A DNA stretch of 64,000 nt from RUG11198 sp036342255 (GCA_036342255.1 JAZAUS010000007.1:31333-95332); one strand, 5' to 3'; positions 23,448 through 32,823 are shown, counted from the first letter of the stretch. Made by a program: numbers and translations. The notes: generated from the letters alone by a model not told the origin.

Positions 23448-24797
23448 CTACTTTCCTAGACAGAATCTTGAGAATAATTCGTCTATTAATTCATCAGTAT
23501 AGGTAACTCCTATTATTTCTCCTAAGATATCCCAGGCGTTTTTTAGATCTAGTTCTACTATGTCTATAGGGCTATTATTATTTATGTTAGAGATAGATTC
23601 ATTTATTTTAGATAGGGATTTCTTTAGAAGAGAGATGCTTCTAGCACTTGTTAGGTAAGTTAAATCATTAGTATTAATAGATTCTAGATTAAAGATTCTT
23701 TTTATTTCTTCTTTTATTATATCTATTCCTATATTATCTTTAATACTTATTTTTATAGGGTTAAGGGTAGGGGATAAGGTTAATTTATCTTCTAGATCTA
23801 TTTTATTAATTACTATTATATGAGGTTTATTTTTGATGTTATTTATTATTTCTAATTCTTCTTTAGTAATTTTTTCATTATTATTAAGAACCATAATAAT
23901 TAGATCTGATGATTTGATTATTTCTTTGCTTTTATCTACTCCTATTTTTTCTACGATATTATTAGTATCTCTTATGCCGGCTGTATCTATTATATTTAGG
24001 ATAAGGCCATCTAAATTGATAGTACCTTCTACTATATCTCTGGTTGTTCCTTCGATATCTGTTACTATTGCTTTATTTTCTTCTAGTAGGGAATTTAGAA
24101 GACTACTTTTTCCGACATTGGGTTTACCAATTATTCCGACATTGATACCGGTATTTAGTAGTTTGCCATTTTCTGATTCTTTTATTACTTTAGTTAATTC
24201 TTTTTTTAGAGATAATATTTCTGGTAATATTTTTTCGTTGGTTACTACTTCTATATCTTCGTATTCGGGATAATCAATATTTACTTCTATATTTGAGATG
24301 ATGCTTACTAGTTTAGAGCGTAAGTCTTTTATAAGATTAGATACATTTCCACTTAATTGGTTTATGGCAATATCTCTTGTTTTTTCATTTTTTGAATTAA
24401 TTAGATTCATGACTCCGTCAGCTTCTATTAGGTCTATTCTTCCATTAAGGAAGGCTCTTTTAGTAAATTCTCCTGGTTCTGCTAGACGGGCTCCTTTTAA
24501 GAGCAGTAGTTCTAATATTTTGTTAGTAGTAGCTATACCTCCATGACAGTTTATTTCAATTATGTCTTCTCTTGTAAATGTTTTAGGGGCTAGCATTACT
24601 GATACTAGTACTTCATCTATTATTTTGTTATTATCATGGATATGGCCATAGTGTATAGTATGGGTGTCTACTTTTGTCAAATCTTTTCCTTTAAAAATTT
24701 TATTTACAATATTAATGCTATCTTTACCACTTACTCTTATAATAGATATGGCTCCAACGCCTAAAGCAGTTGAGATTGCTGCTATTGTATCATCCAT
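23448..24797 (-). CDS. mnmE: tRNA modification GTPase MnmE (TrmE)
   Basis: 449 aa, usual length. MnmE works with MnmG to install the 5-carboxymethylaminomethyl group at U34 of tRNA. The N-terminal folate-binding domain has the start MDDTIAAISTALGVGAISIIRVSG, and a helical domain surrounds an inserted G domain with GKPNVGKSSLLN, DTAG and NKID motifs. The C-terminal signature FCLGK is intact with its catalytic cysteine. The ATG has GGAGGG upstream. A terminator at 24840-24865 isolates it from mscS. It heads a four-gene run with unknown proteins. Confidence 0.96.
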   Translation of the reverse strand: MDDTIAAISTALGVGAISIIRVSGKDSINIVNKIFKGKDLTKVDTHTIHYGHIHDNNKIIDEVLVSVMLAPKTFTREDIIEINCHGGIATTNKILELLLLKGARLAEPGEFTKRAFLNGRIDLIEADGVMNLINSKNEKTRDIAINQLSGNVSNLIKDLRSKLVSIISNIEVNIDYPEYEDIEVVTNEKILPEILSLKKELTKVIKESENGKLLNTGINVGIIGKPNVGKSSLLNSLLEENKAIVTDIEGTTRDIVEGTINLDGLILNIIDTAGIRDTNNIVEKIGVDKSKEIIKSSDLIIMVLNNNEKITKEELEIINNIKNKPHIIVINKIDLEDKLTLSPTLNPIKISIKDNIGIDIIKEEIKRIFNLESINTNDLTYLTSARSISLLKKSLSKINESISNINNNSPIDIVELDLKNAWDILGEIIGVTYTDELIDELFSRFCLGK

Positions 24798-24839
24798 ATT
24801 ATCCCTCCTTTTTATGTAAATATTTTATCATAATAAGTA

Positions 24840-24865
24840 AAAAAAAGAAATAGGGGAGTATTTCT
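24840..24865 (-). terminator. Terminator after mscS
   Basis: Minus-strand AGAAATA (24859-24865) pairs with TATTTCT (24846-24852) and is followed by six T residues. It begins at the mscS stop codon. Confidence 0.75.
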
Positions 24866-25721
24866 ATTTATAGAGTTCTATTTCTTTATTTTTATAGGCT
24901 TCTAGTATTTTATTCCAGATATTAGAGTTTACATATCTGGCTTTTTTAGGGTGAATTAGATATCTTACTGTTAGTTCTATGTGTTCATCTATTACTTGAG
25001 TATAGATAACGGGTTCATAATTGTTGTAATATATTCTATATTCATTAGTAATATTTTTTAATTGTTTTTTCATTTTATTTGGTATTTTTTTGATGATATC
25101 ATTAGAATTAACTATTTTATATATGATTTTTTTTGATTCATTTAAATCACTATCTAGGGGTATTTTTACTGTTAATTCGTTCCAGATATATTTGAAGGCT
25201 CTGTTGTAGTTTCTTAATGGATACTGAAAAATAGTAGAGTTTGGTATATGGGTGATAACACCTGTGCTTTGGCCGATAAAGTTTTCATTAGTTACTTCTA
25301 ATACTTCAAAACTAAGGGCGTTGATGTTAATGACGTCTCCTTTAGAATTATTAATTTCAATTCTGTCTTCTATATCAAATGGTTTCCTTATTTTAATGTA
25401 TATTCCTGAGAAAAAGTTAAATATTAAGTCTCTTAATGCTATGGTGAATCCTGCTGATATAAAGCTTATAACGGTTACAAAATTACTTATATATTTTTCC
25501 CATAGAATAAAAATAAATAGTACTTTTAAGATGTTTATTAATAATTTATATTTTTTGGTATAGATATATTTATTTTTAGAGTTAGCTGTGTGTTTTATTA
25601 TTTCTGTACCTATTTTTGTTAATATATCTAGGGAGAAGAAGATACCAATTGATTTTATGATTATGATTAGATAGTTTATGTTTATACTAGTTAATTTACT
25701 TAAATATTTTAATAATTCCAT
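24864..25721 (-). CDS. Small-conductance mechanosensitive channel family protein (MscS)
   Basis: 285 aa. Two or three membrane segments (about 12-35 and 58-105) include the pore helix (FISAGFTIALRDLIFNFFSG, rich in Ala and Gly), followed by a cytoplasmic MscS beta domain (RKPFDIEDRIEINNSKGDV, then THIPNSTIFQYPLRNY). These releases protect against osmotic shock in known members. Length matches the short MscS class. It is a single gene with its own terminator, between jag and mnmE. The start has GAAGTGATATT upstream. Confidence 0.9.
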   Translation of the reverse strand: MELLKYLSKLTSININYLIIIIKSIGIFFSLDILTKIGTEIIKHTANSKNKYIYTKKYKLLINILKVLFIFILWEKYISNFVTVISFISAGFTIALRDLIFNFFSGIYIKIRKPFDIEDRIEINNSKGDVININALSFEVLEVTNENFIGQSTGVITHIPNSTIFQYPLRNYNRAFKYIWNELTVKIPLDSDLNESKKIIYKIVNSNDIIKKIPNKMKKQLKNITNEYRIYYNNYEPVIYTQVIDEHIELTVRYLIHPKKARYVNSNIWNKILEAYKNKEIELYK

Positions 25722-25812
25722 AATATCACTTCTTTCTTGACACGAATGATAATTATATCATATTTTATGAATTATAGTATCAAAAAAGAAAGATATTTTT
25801 AATAGTTGACAC

Positions 25813-25844
25813 AAAAAAAGAAGAAAAGTGTCTAATTTTCTTCT
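25813..25844 (-). terminator. Terminator of the rpmH-rnpA-yidC-jag operon
   Basis: Minus-strand AGAAGAAAA (25836-25844) pairs with TTTTCTTCT (25819-25827) and is followed by T residues; it overlaps the last codons of jag. Confidence 0.7.
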
Positions 25845-26443
25845 TTTGGTTTTATTACAACATATCTATTAGGTTCTTCTCCTTCACTTTCAGTGAAAAC
25901 AAATTTATTATTTGTTAGAACATTATGAACAATTCTTCTTTCATAAGAATTCATTGGATCTAGTTTAGCTTCTACTTTTGTGTTTTTTACTTCACGAGCC
26001 ACTTTTTTAGCTAATCTTTCGATTGTTATGAGTCTTTTTTCTTTATAATTTTCAACATCGATGATTATTTTGTATTTTTCATTAATACTATTAGGAACCA
26101 TTTGTCTAATTATGTTTTGGAATGCTTGAATATTTTTACCATTCTTACCTATTAATATTGAGTTATTATCTGAAAATAGTGTAATACTAATAGTATCTTC
26201 TCTTCTTCTAACTTCAAGATTAACTTTAATATTCATTAATTCTGTTATTTCTTTTATACTATCTTTTAAATAATCAATAACGTCATTTAAATCAATTACT
26301 TCTATTTTTACTATTTTTTTTAGTAGGCCTTGTTTATTTTCAAGAATCTTGATAATTAAATTTTCTTCAGTAGTTTTTAATTCTTCGATTGCTTTTTCTA
26401 AAGCTTCTTCATAAGTTTTTCCTTCAAATGTATAAGTTTTCAT
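25832..26443 (-). CDS. jag: RNA-binding protein KhpB (Jag/SpoIIIJ-associated)
   Basis: 203 aa. Three domains follow one another: a Jag-N domain (1-50; MKTYTFEGKTYEEALEKAIEE), a KH domain with the loop IGKNGKNIQAFQ, and an R3H domain with MNSYERRIVHNVL, the characteristic R-x-x-x-H. KhpB binds small and messenger RNAs, often with KhpA, and influences cell division and envelope formation. It directly follows yidC (the yidC stop and jag start share one base), as in most Firmicutes. Confidence 0.95.
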   Translation of the reverse strand: MKTYTFEGKTYEEALEKAIEELKTTEENLIIKILENKQGLLKKIVKIEVIDLNDVIDYLKDSIKEITELMNIKVNLEVRRREDTISITLFSDNNSILIGKNGKNIQAFQNIIRQMVPNSINEKYKIIIDVENYKEKRLITIERLAKKVAREVKNTKVEAKLDPMNSYERRIVHNVLTNNKFVFTESEGEEPNRYVVIKPKEEN

Positions 26444-27363
26444 TATTTTACCTTCTTTCTTTCAACATATATATTTTGACCTATTGTAAATAAACTTGAT
26501 GTAATCCAATATATTCCTAATGCTGCTGGTAGGGATAATGATGCAAATGCAATCATAGCCATCATAAAATATAATGTATATTTCATACTACTTGCTGCTG
26601 GTCCAGACTGATCTTTCATTGTTTTTCTAAAAGAGAAGAATGAAGTACCTATAATTAATACTAATAATAATATGTACCAATAATTATGATGTGTAGCTAA
26701 ACCTACCCATGGTGTAGTTCCCATTTGATAGAATAAGAAATTATTTTCAAATAGGGCTGGTGTTCTATTAATAGCTTCTAAAAATGCAAATAATAGTGGT
26801 AGTTGAACAAAAGCTAATATACAACCTCCCATAGGATTTATATTATATTTTTTATAGATCATCATCATTTCTTGAGCTTTTTTAGTTTGATCTTCTTGAC
26901 TATCTTTTCCTTTATACTTCTTTTCTAGCTTATCCAATTCAGGTTGAGCTTTTTTTAATAATTCTGATTGCATTGCTGTTTTTTGAGTTACAGGCATTAA
27001 AGCTAATCTAATTAATAAACATGTAACTATTATTGAACTACCATAACTTTTTAAAGCTTTACCTATTTTTAATATTAGCCATGCTAATGGTTTAACAAAA
27101 ATACTTGTCCATAAACCTTCATAATCTGCTAATGGTGTGAATTTTTCACATGAAGGTAATTTAGAAATTTTAACTTTATTTTTTTTATATATCTTTATTA
27201 CTTCTTTATTAGTTGGCTTACAAATTATATTCTCTGTTATTGATTGTCCTGTATTTTTGTTAATAATTACTTTATTATCTTTATCTTTTAATGTTTTAGC
27301 ACAACCAGTTAATAAAAATATCATTATTACAGCTATAATTATTTTTTTTGTTTTATTATTCAT
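26443..27363 (-). CDS. yidC: Membrane protein insertase YidC (lipoprotein type)
   Basis: 306 aa. A lipoprotein signal (FLLTGC, lipidated Cys21) is followed by an extracellular stretch and five membrane segments, the Gram-positive YidC/SpoIIIJ arrangement. The conserved hydrophilic-groove arginine is in TCLLIRLALMPVTQKTA, and GGCILAFVQLPLLFAF is family-typical. It inserts membrane proteins alone or with SecYEG. The ATG at 27363 is chosen because TGGAGAA is correctly spaced; it overlaps the rnpA stop by 8 bp. Part of the classical rpmH-rnpA-yidC-jag operon. Confidence 0.95.
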   Translation of the reverse strand: MNNKTKKIIIAVIMIFLLTGCAKTLKDKDNKVIINKNTGQSITENIICKPTNKEVIKIYKKNKVKISKLPSCEKFTPLADYEGLWTSIFVKPLAWLILKIGKALKSYGSSIIVTCLLIRLALMPVTQKTAMQSELLKKAQPELDKLEKKYKGKDSQEDQTKKAQEMMMIYKKYNINPMGGCILAFVQLPLLFAFLEAINRTPALFENNFLFYQMGTTPWVGLATHHNYWYILLLVLIIGTSFFSFRKTMKDQSGPAASSMKYTLYFMMAMIAFASLSLPAALGIYWITSSLFTIGQNIYVERKKVK

Positions 27364-27691
27364 TTTTTTCTCCAATCTTTTTTATTGCATTAATAAATTG
27401 TTTTTCCATATCGTTGTATTTTAATTCAATTAATCTCTTTCTAATTATTATAACATAATCATATGATTTTGGAAGAATAAATTCATTATTATCTATAATA
27501 TTTTTTACTTGTCTTTTTATTTTATTTCTTAAATAGGCTTTGCCTGTTTTTTTAGGAACTGAAATGCCATATTTATTATTTTTTTCTTTTTTAGAATAAT
27601 AAATAATAAAATAATTATTTTTAATAAAAGGACAATTATTTATTATTTGAGTAAATTCTAATTTACTTTTTATAATTTGTTTTTTTTTCAT
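27356..27691 (-). CDS. rnpA: Ribonuclease P protein component
   Basis: 111 aa basic protein that helps RNase P RNA bind and cleave precursor tRNA. The diagnostic box RNKIKRQVKNI corresponds to the RNxxKRxxR motif, with the last Arg replaced by Lys. The central KYGISVPKKTGKAYLRN region and the overall fold pattern also match. It lies between rpmH and yidC. The start has GGAGG at good distance. Confidence 0.94.
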   Translation of the reverse strand: MKKKQIIKSKLEFTQIINNCPFIKNNYFIIYYSKKEKNNKYGISVPKKTGKAYLRNKIKRQVKNIIDNNEFILPKSYDYVIIIRKRLIELKYNDMEKQFINAIKKIGEKNE

Positions 27692-27751
27692 TATTTACCT
27701 CCAAATATTTTACTTATATATAATATATGAAAGAAAAAATTAATTTGATAG

Positions 27752-27775
27752 TAAAAAAATGCTACCATGTAGCAT
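27752..27775 (-). terminator. Terminator/attenuator between rpmH and rnpA
   Basis: Minus-strand ATGCTAC (27769-27775) pairs with GTAGCAT (27759-27765) around a 3-nt loop, then seven T residues. It abuts the rpmH stop and would lower transcription into rnpA relative to L34. Confidence 0.75.
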
Positions 27776-27897
27776 TATGCGCATAATCTTTTTCTTTTTT
27801 TAGCTCTTCTTTTCTTTAAAACGTTACCTTTAATACGAGAAAAAAATCCATGTTTTTTTGCTCTTTTTGCTTTATTTGGTTGATAAGTTCTTTTCAT
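27775..27897 (-). CDS. rpmH: Ribosomal protein L34
   Basis: 40 aa: starts MKRTYQPNKAKRAKKHGF, ends KKRRAKKRKRLCA. L34 normally has 44-45 residues; this one lacks about four in the middle (RIKGNVL instead of RMxTxxGRxVL), but the conserved ends are intact. The start has GGAGGTG at perfect distance. It is the first gene of the rpmH-rnpA-yidC-jag operon, the classical marker of the origin, and marks the point where gene orientation flips away from the origin. Confidence 0.95.
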   Translation of the reverse strand: MKRTYQPNKAKRAKKHGFFSRIKGNVLKKRRAKKRKRLCA

Positions 27898-28059
27898 ATT
27901 AACACCTCCAAGTCAAATGCTATTTTATTATATATGTTAAATTAAGTAATGTCAACTATTATGTTTACAAAAAAGGCCTTATTTTAATTTTTTTTTATTT
28001 TTTTGTTTAAATATATTAATTTTTGTGTTAAAATTAGGTAAAGAATAGGAGGAGTATTA

Positions 28060-29814
28060 ATGTTTAAGGAAATAACTGCTATTAGTAAGAACTATGCTAT
28101 GGTTAGATTAGAAGGTAAAGCTAATGATGACTTATTAAATATGAATGTTATTTTTGAAGATGGAACTAAAAAAATATTAGGTGAAGTTGAAGAAATTGAC
28201 AAAGATCAATTGAAGATTAGTTTTTTAGGAGAATTTATTAATGATCGTTTTTTAGGTGGTATTATAAGAAAACCTAGTTTAACTTCTAAAATTAGAATGA
28301 TTAATCAAAAAGAGTTAGCTGAGTTAGTTGGGGATAATGATAATAAAAGTATGCAATTAGGGTTATCTCCACTTTATAATGATTATCCTATTAAAGTTAA
28401 TATAGATAGTATGTGGAGTAATCATACTGCTATTTTTGGTAATACTGGTAGTGGTAAAACTTATGGAGTTTCTCGTTTCGTACAAAATTTATTTACTATT
28501 CCTGATAAAATACCTTTTAATGGTAATATATTTATATTTAATAATACTGATGAGTATGATAATGCTTTTAAAAGTATAAATACTTATAATGTTAATTTTA
28601 ATTATAAAATGTATTCTATCAATGGAGAAAGTAATAATTGTATCAGACTTCCTTTATGGTTATTATCAGTTGATGATTATGCTAATATATTGGATGTTAC
28701 TGATTATTCGCAATTGGCTGTTATTGAAAAAATGTTAAGTTTAGTTTCAGCTTTTGCTAGAAATGATGAAGAATCACATAGATATAAAAATCATCTAATT
28801 GCAAGTGCTATTACTTCTGTTTTATATACTAACCAAACTCCTGGTCGTATAAGAGACCAAATATTCTCTATTTTAGAAAAATGTCATACTGAGGAATTAA
28901 GCTTGGATGTAGATGTTCCTGGTATTGGTTATACAAGGCAATTTAGAAAATGTTTTGAGATAGATAGTAAAGGTGAATTTGCTGAACGTGTTTTAATAGC
29001 AGAATATATTCAAAAATTCCTTGATAATGAAACAAAATGGAATGAAGATTATGTTCCTATCTACTTTACTTTAGATGATTTAGAAGTTGCTTTAAACTTT
29101 ACTTTAATATCTGAAGGATTACTTCTTAATGAAAAGTCTTATAGTGAAGCTATGGCTTTAAAAGTTAAGTTACATACAATTAATAATAGTAGTTATAAAA
29201 AGATATTTGAATATGATAGATTTGTAACAAGTAGTGAATTTATTATGGATCTAATTATGATTGGGCAAAATAAGAGAGCTCAAATTATTAATTTTGTATT
29301 GGAAGAAATTGATGATAGATTTGCTAAAGCGCTAGTTAAAGTATATTGTCGTATTGTATTTAAATTTAGTAAATCTCTTAAGGATAGAGGTGCGATGCCT
29401 ATACATCTAATGTTAGAAGAGGCTCATAGATACGTACAAAGAGATAATGATATAAATATACTTGGTTATAATATGTTTGAAAGAATAGCTAAAGAAGGAA
29501 GAAAATTTGGAGTTGTGCTTGATTTGATTACTCAGAGACCTACTGAATTATCAGAATCTGTTATATCTCAGTGTAGTAATTTCTTGATATTTAAAATTAC
29601 TCACCCAACAGATTTGGAATATATTAGAAAAATGGTTCCTAATATTAGTGCTGATGTTATAGAAAAACAAAAAGCACTTCAATCTGGAACTTGTGTTGCA
29701 TTTGGTATGATGATGAAGATTCCTATGATAGTAAAAATGCAATTACCTAATCCTGAACCTATGAGTTCGAATGCATCTATTTATAACAAGTGGATGGTTG
29801 ATTGGAATAAATAA
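28060..29814 (+). CDS. HerA-like ATPase (HAS barrel + FtsK/HerA P-loop)
   Basis: 584 aa. An N-terminal HAS-barrel domain (1-90) is followed by a RecA-like ATPase with Walker A FGNTGSGKTY (127-135), Walker B HLMLEEAH, and the C-terminal HerA signature FGVVLDLITQRPTELSESVISQC with an arginine-finger-type element. HerA proteins form hexamers that pump DNA, usually with the nuclease NurA in end resection, or with other effectors in anti-phage systems. No NurA, SIR2 or other partner gene is next to it; it stands alone between rpmH (divergent) and dnaA. AGGAGGAG precedes the start. Confidence 0.88.
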   Translation: MFKEITAISKNYAMVRLEGKANDDLLNMNVIFEDGTKKILGEVEEIDKDQLKISFLGEFINDRFLGGIIRKPSLTSKIRMINQKELAELVGDNDNKSMQLGLSPLYNDYPIKVNIDSMWSNHTAIFGNTGSGKTYGVSRFVQNLFTIPDKIPFNGNIFIFNNTDEYDNAFKSINTYNVNFNYKMYSINGESNNCIRLPLWLLSVDDYANILDVTDYSQLAVIEKMLSLVSAFARNDEESHRYKNHLIASAITSVLYTNQTPGRIRDQIFSILEKCHTEELSLDVDVPGIGYTRQFRKCFEIDSKGEFAERVLIAEYIQKFLDNETKWNEDYVPIYFTLDDLEVALNFTLISEGLLLNEKSYSEAMALKVKLHTINNSSYKKIFEYDRFVTSSEFIMDLIMIGQNKRAQIINFVLEEIDDRFAKALVKVYCRIVFKFSKSLKDRGAMPIHLMLEEAHRYVQRDNDINILGYNMFERIAKEGRKFGVVLDLITQRPTELSESVISQCSNFLIFKITHPTDLEYIRKMVPNISADVIEKQKALQSGTCVAFGMMMKIPMIVKMQLPNPEPMSSNASIYNKWMVDWNK

Positions 29815-29816
29815 AG

Positions 29817-29844
29817 ATCTAGAAATAATTCTAGATTTTTTTTT
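29817..29844 (+). terminator. Terminator after the HerA-like gene
   Basis: ATCTAGAA (29817-29824) pairs with TTCTAGAT (29829-29836), followed by eight T residues. It separates herA transcription from the origin and dnaA. Confidence 0.85.
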
Positions 29845-29866
29845 ATTCTTTTTTTTGTTTTATTAT

Positions 29867-30093
29867 TTTTCCACATTTTTGATATTTGTTTTTCCTTTAT
29901 TTATTGCAATTTCTAGTATTTTCCACAAAATTCAACATGTTGAAAAAATAGTTTTCCACAGTCTGTTTAAAAGTGGTGTTGTGGATAAATGTGGAAAAGT
30001 AGCTTTAAAGCTTTAATAATAAAGGATTTGTATGTTGATAAGTATGTTTATTATTTGTTGTTGTTTTTCTAATTCTGTGGATAGTTTTCCACA
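29867..30093. other. oriC: oriC: DnaA-box cluster upstream of dnaA
   Basis: Seven DnaA-box-like 9-mers in 227 bp: TTTTCCACA at 29867, 29919, 29952 and 30085 (plus), and on the minus strand TTATCCACA (29980-29988, perfect), TTTTCCACA (29990-29998) and CTATCCACA (30076-30084). The rest is AT-rich. This accounts for most of the gene-free stretch between the HerA-like gene and dnaA and is the first half of a bipartite origin. Confidence 0.85.
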
Positions 30094-30180
30094 GTTTATT
30101 TTTTTGTTACTTTATAATGAAATATATACATTTTTATTTTTTTTATGTTAAAATGTTTTTAAGTGTTAGGAGGTAAGTGT

Positions 30181-31572
30181 ATGGATTTAGATACTATCTG
30201 GGATTCTTTTTTAGATAAAATAAAAGAGAATGTTTCATCTTTATCTTATGAAACTTGGTTTAAAGATACAAAATTAGTAGAAGTTACAGATAAGCAAGCT
30301 TTTGTTATTGTTCCTATGCCTTTTCATAAGAATCATTTAGTTGAAAATTATAACAGTATTATTGAGAATACTTTTGCTTCTCTAACTGGTAATAGGGTTT
30401 CTTTCAGTTTTTTAGAGGATAAAGAATGGGAAGAAATTAAAGAGAATGATGATAACTTTATAATTATTGAAGAGGATAATAATAAAAAAAACACTGATGT
30501 TAATAATTCAGTGATTAATTATGATGATACTAATTTAAATAAAGATTATACTTTTGAAAATTTTATTGTTGGTAGTTCTAATAGATTTGCATACACTACA
30601 TCTTTGGCAGTTGCAGAAAAACCTGGTAAAGCTTATAATCCATTATTTTTGTATGGTAAAAGTGGGTTAGGAAAAACTCATTTGATGCATTCAATAGGTA
30701 ATTATATTATTGAAAATTCTAATTTGAGAGTTTTATATATATCAAGTGATAAATTTGTTAATGATTTTATAAATGCTGTTAGGTATAATGATAAGAATAA
30801 TTTTGATAAGATTGATATTTTTAAACATAAGTATAGAAATATTGATGTTTTGATGATTGATGATATTCAATTTTTGGGTAATGCTACTAAGGGTCAAGAA
30901 GAGTTTTTTCATACATTTAATGAGCTTTATAATGAGAATAAGCAAATCATTATTGCATCTGATAGATCTGTTGATGATTTAAAGATGCTTGAGAATAGAT
31001 TGCTTACAAGGTTTAATTGGGGGCTTACGGCTAATATTACACCTCCTGATTTTGAATTAAGAGTTGATATTATAAGAAAGAAAATAGCTCATCAAGAATC
31101 AGCAAAAGATGTACCTGATGAAGTAATTGAGTATATTGCTAATAATTTTGCTTCTGATGTTAGACAATTAGAAGGGGCTATAACTAGGGTTTTTGCATAT
31201 GCTTTAATGATGAATAAAGGGAATGTAGATTTAGATACAGCTGTTGAGGCATTGAAAGATCAATTAGCTGATAGAAGTGTATATAAAAATGATGTTCATA
31301 GAATTCAAACTGTGGTTTGTGACTATTTTAAGATAACTATTGATGATATAAAGGGGAAGAAGCGTAGTCAAAATATTAATTATCCACGACAAGTTGCTAT
31401 TTATTTATGTAGGACAATGGCTAATGAATCATTTCCTAAGATTGGTACACATTTTGGTGGGAGAGATCATTCTACTATAATGAGTTCTTATAGAAAGATA
31501 GTTAAAGATTTGGAGACTAATGAACAATTAAAAGTTGTGATAAAAGAATTAAAAGAGAGGTTATCCACATAA
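30181..31572 (+). CDS. dnaA: Chromosomal replication initiator DnaA
   Basis: 463 aa. Domain I (1-85) has the DnaB/partner-binding helices, followed by an Asn/Asp-rich linker, the AAA+ domain with Walker A GKSGLGKTH (about 159), Walker B VLMIDDIQFL, and domain IV with the DNA-contact signature FGGRDHSTIM. It opens the origin and loads the helicase. The ATG at 30181 is chosen because AGGAGG (30169-30174) lies just upstream; a GTG at 30163 precedes that site. A DnaA box lies inside its last codons (31561), so autoregulation and origin function overlap. First gene of dnaA-dnaN. Confidence 0.97.
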   Translation: MDLDTIWDSFLDKIKENVSSLSYETWFKDTKLVEVTDKQAFVIVPMPFHKNHLVENYNSIIENTFASLTGNRVSFSFLEDKEWEEIKENDDNFIIIEEDNNKKNTDVNNSVINYDDTNLNKDYTFENFIVGSSNRFAYTTSLAVAEKPGKAYNPLFLYGKSGLGKTHLMHSIGNYIIENSNLRVLYISSDKFVNDFINAVRYNDKNNFDKIDIFKHKYRNIDVLMIDDIQFLGNATKGQEEFFHTFNELYNENKQIIIASDRSVDDLKMLENRLLTRFNWGLTANITPPDFELRVDIIRKKIAHQESAKDVPDEVIEYIANNFASDVRQLEGAITRVFAYALMMNKGNVDLDTAVEALKDQLADRSVYKNDVHRIQTVVCDYFKITIDDIKGKKRSQNINYPRQVAIYLCRTMANESFPKIGTHFGGRDHSTIMSSYRKIVKDLETNEQLKVVIKELKERLST

Positions 31573-31664
31573 TAGTGTTGATATTTTTTAAATATATCAA
31601 CAAGGCTGTGGAAAATAATTGTATATAATTAAAGGGAAAAATACTATTTTCCACAATTTCCACA
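31561..31664. other. oriC: oriC: DnaA-box cluster between dnaA and dnaN
   Basis: A perfect TTATCCACA (31561-31569) is followed by TGTGGAAAA (31607-31615, minus box), TTTTCCACA (31647-31655) and ATTTCCACA (31656-31664). Between them an inverted repeat TGTTGATAT/ATATCAACA (31576-31602) with an AT-only loop may be a dnaA terminator or part of the unwinding region. With the upstream cluster this gives the Bacillus-type bipartite origin. Confidence 0.8.
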
Positions 31665-31707
31665 GTATAATAATAAATAATAATATATTAAGAAAGAAGG
31701 AATAATA

Positions 31708-32823
31708 ATGAAATTTGTAATTAAGCAAGATGTGTTGTTGGAAAGTTTGAATCATACTGCAAGAGCTATATCACCAAGAAATCTAATTCCTATTCTTACT
31801 GGAATTAAATTTGAATTAAAAGAAGAAGGTTTATATTTATCTGCTAGTGATACGGATATATCTATTAGATGTTTAATACCTAATGATAAAATTGTTGACA
31901 TAAAAGAATTAGGAAGTATTGTTATTGGAGGTAAATATATTGTTGAAATAATAAAAAAATTACCTAATACTGATATTACTATTGAGGTTATGGATGGACA
32001 TAAGATGATTGTTAGTACAGCTAATACAGAATTTAATCTTAATGGTATTAATCCACAAGAATTTCCTAATTTAGATTTAGAAGAGAGTAATGATCCTATT
32101 ATTTTAGAAACTAAAGTGTTTAAAAAGATTATTAATCAAACTTTTTTTGCTACTTCACAGAATGAGTCTAGGCCTTTATTAACGGGTATTAATTTTAGAA
32201 TAGATAAGAATAATATGGAAGTTATTGCTACTGATTCTTATCGTTTAGCTAAAAAGGCAATTGTTTTGGATAGAGAAGTTAGTAATACTGTTAATATTGT
32301 TATTCCTGGTAAAAATTTATTGGAATTATCTAAGGTTCTTGATGATGATAAAGAGAGTTTAGAATTGCATATATTTGAGAATAAGGTTTTATTTAAGTAT
32401 AAGAATATATTATTTTTATCTAGGTTATTATCAGGTACTTATCCTGCTACTAGTTCTATTATTCCTACTGATTTTAGTGTAAGTGTTGAATGTAGTTGTA
32501 GTGGTTTGTTTGAAATGATTGATAGGGCTTCGTTACTTACTTCTGATAGGGATAAAAATACTATTAAGTTAATTCTCGCTAATAATGAGATGATTATTTT
32601 ATCTAATTCTCCAGAAATTGGTAAAGTTGAAGAAAAAATGTCTGTTGAAAGTAGTGATGAAATATCTATATCTTTTAGTTCTAAGTATATGTTAGATAGT
32701 ATAAAGAGCTTTGAAACTAGTAATATTACTCTTTATATGAATAATGATAATAGTCCTATTATTATTAAATCTGATGAAGATGATTCTTTGATTCAGTTAG
32801 TTTTACCTATTAAAACGTATTAA
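31708..32823 (+). CDS. dnaN: DNA polymerase III sliding clamp (beta subunit)
   Basis: 371 aa, three similar domains as expected for the ring-shaped dimeric clamp that holds polymerase on DNA. Recognisable features: ISPRNLIPILTGIKFEL in domain I, RPLLTGINF and ATDSYRLAKK in domain II, and a C-terminus ending in LVLPIKTY (variant of the usual MPM-R ending). AGAAGGAAT precedes the start. It follows dnaA after the second DnaA-box cluster and ends at a clear terminator. Confidence 0.96.
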   Translation: MKFVIKQDVLLESLNHTARAISPRNLIPILTGIKFELKEEGLYLSASDTDISIRCLIPNDKIVDIKELGSIVIGGKYIVEIIKKLPNTDITIEVMDGHKMIVSTANTEFNLNGINPQEFPNLDLEESNDPIILETKVFKKIINQTFFATSQNESRPLLTGINFRIDKNNMEVIATDSYRLAKKAIVLDREVSNTVNIVIPGKNLLELSKVLDDDKESLELHIFENKVLFKYKNILFLSRLLSGTYPATSSIIPTDFSVSVECSCSGLFEMIDRASLLTSDRDKNTIKLILANNEMIILSNSPEIGKVEEKMSVESSDEISISFSSKYMLDSIKSFETSNITLYMNNDNSPIIIKSDEDDSLIQLVLPIKTY

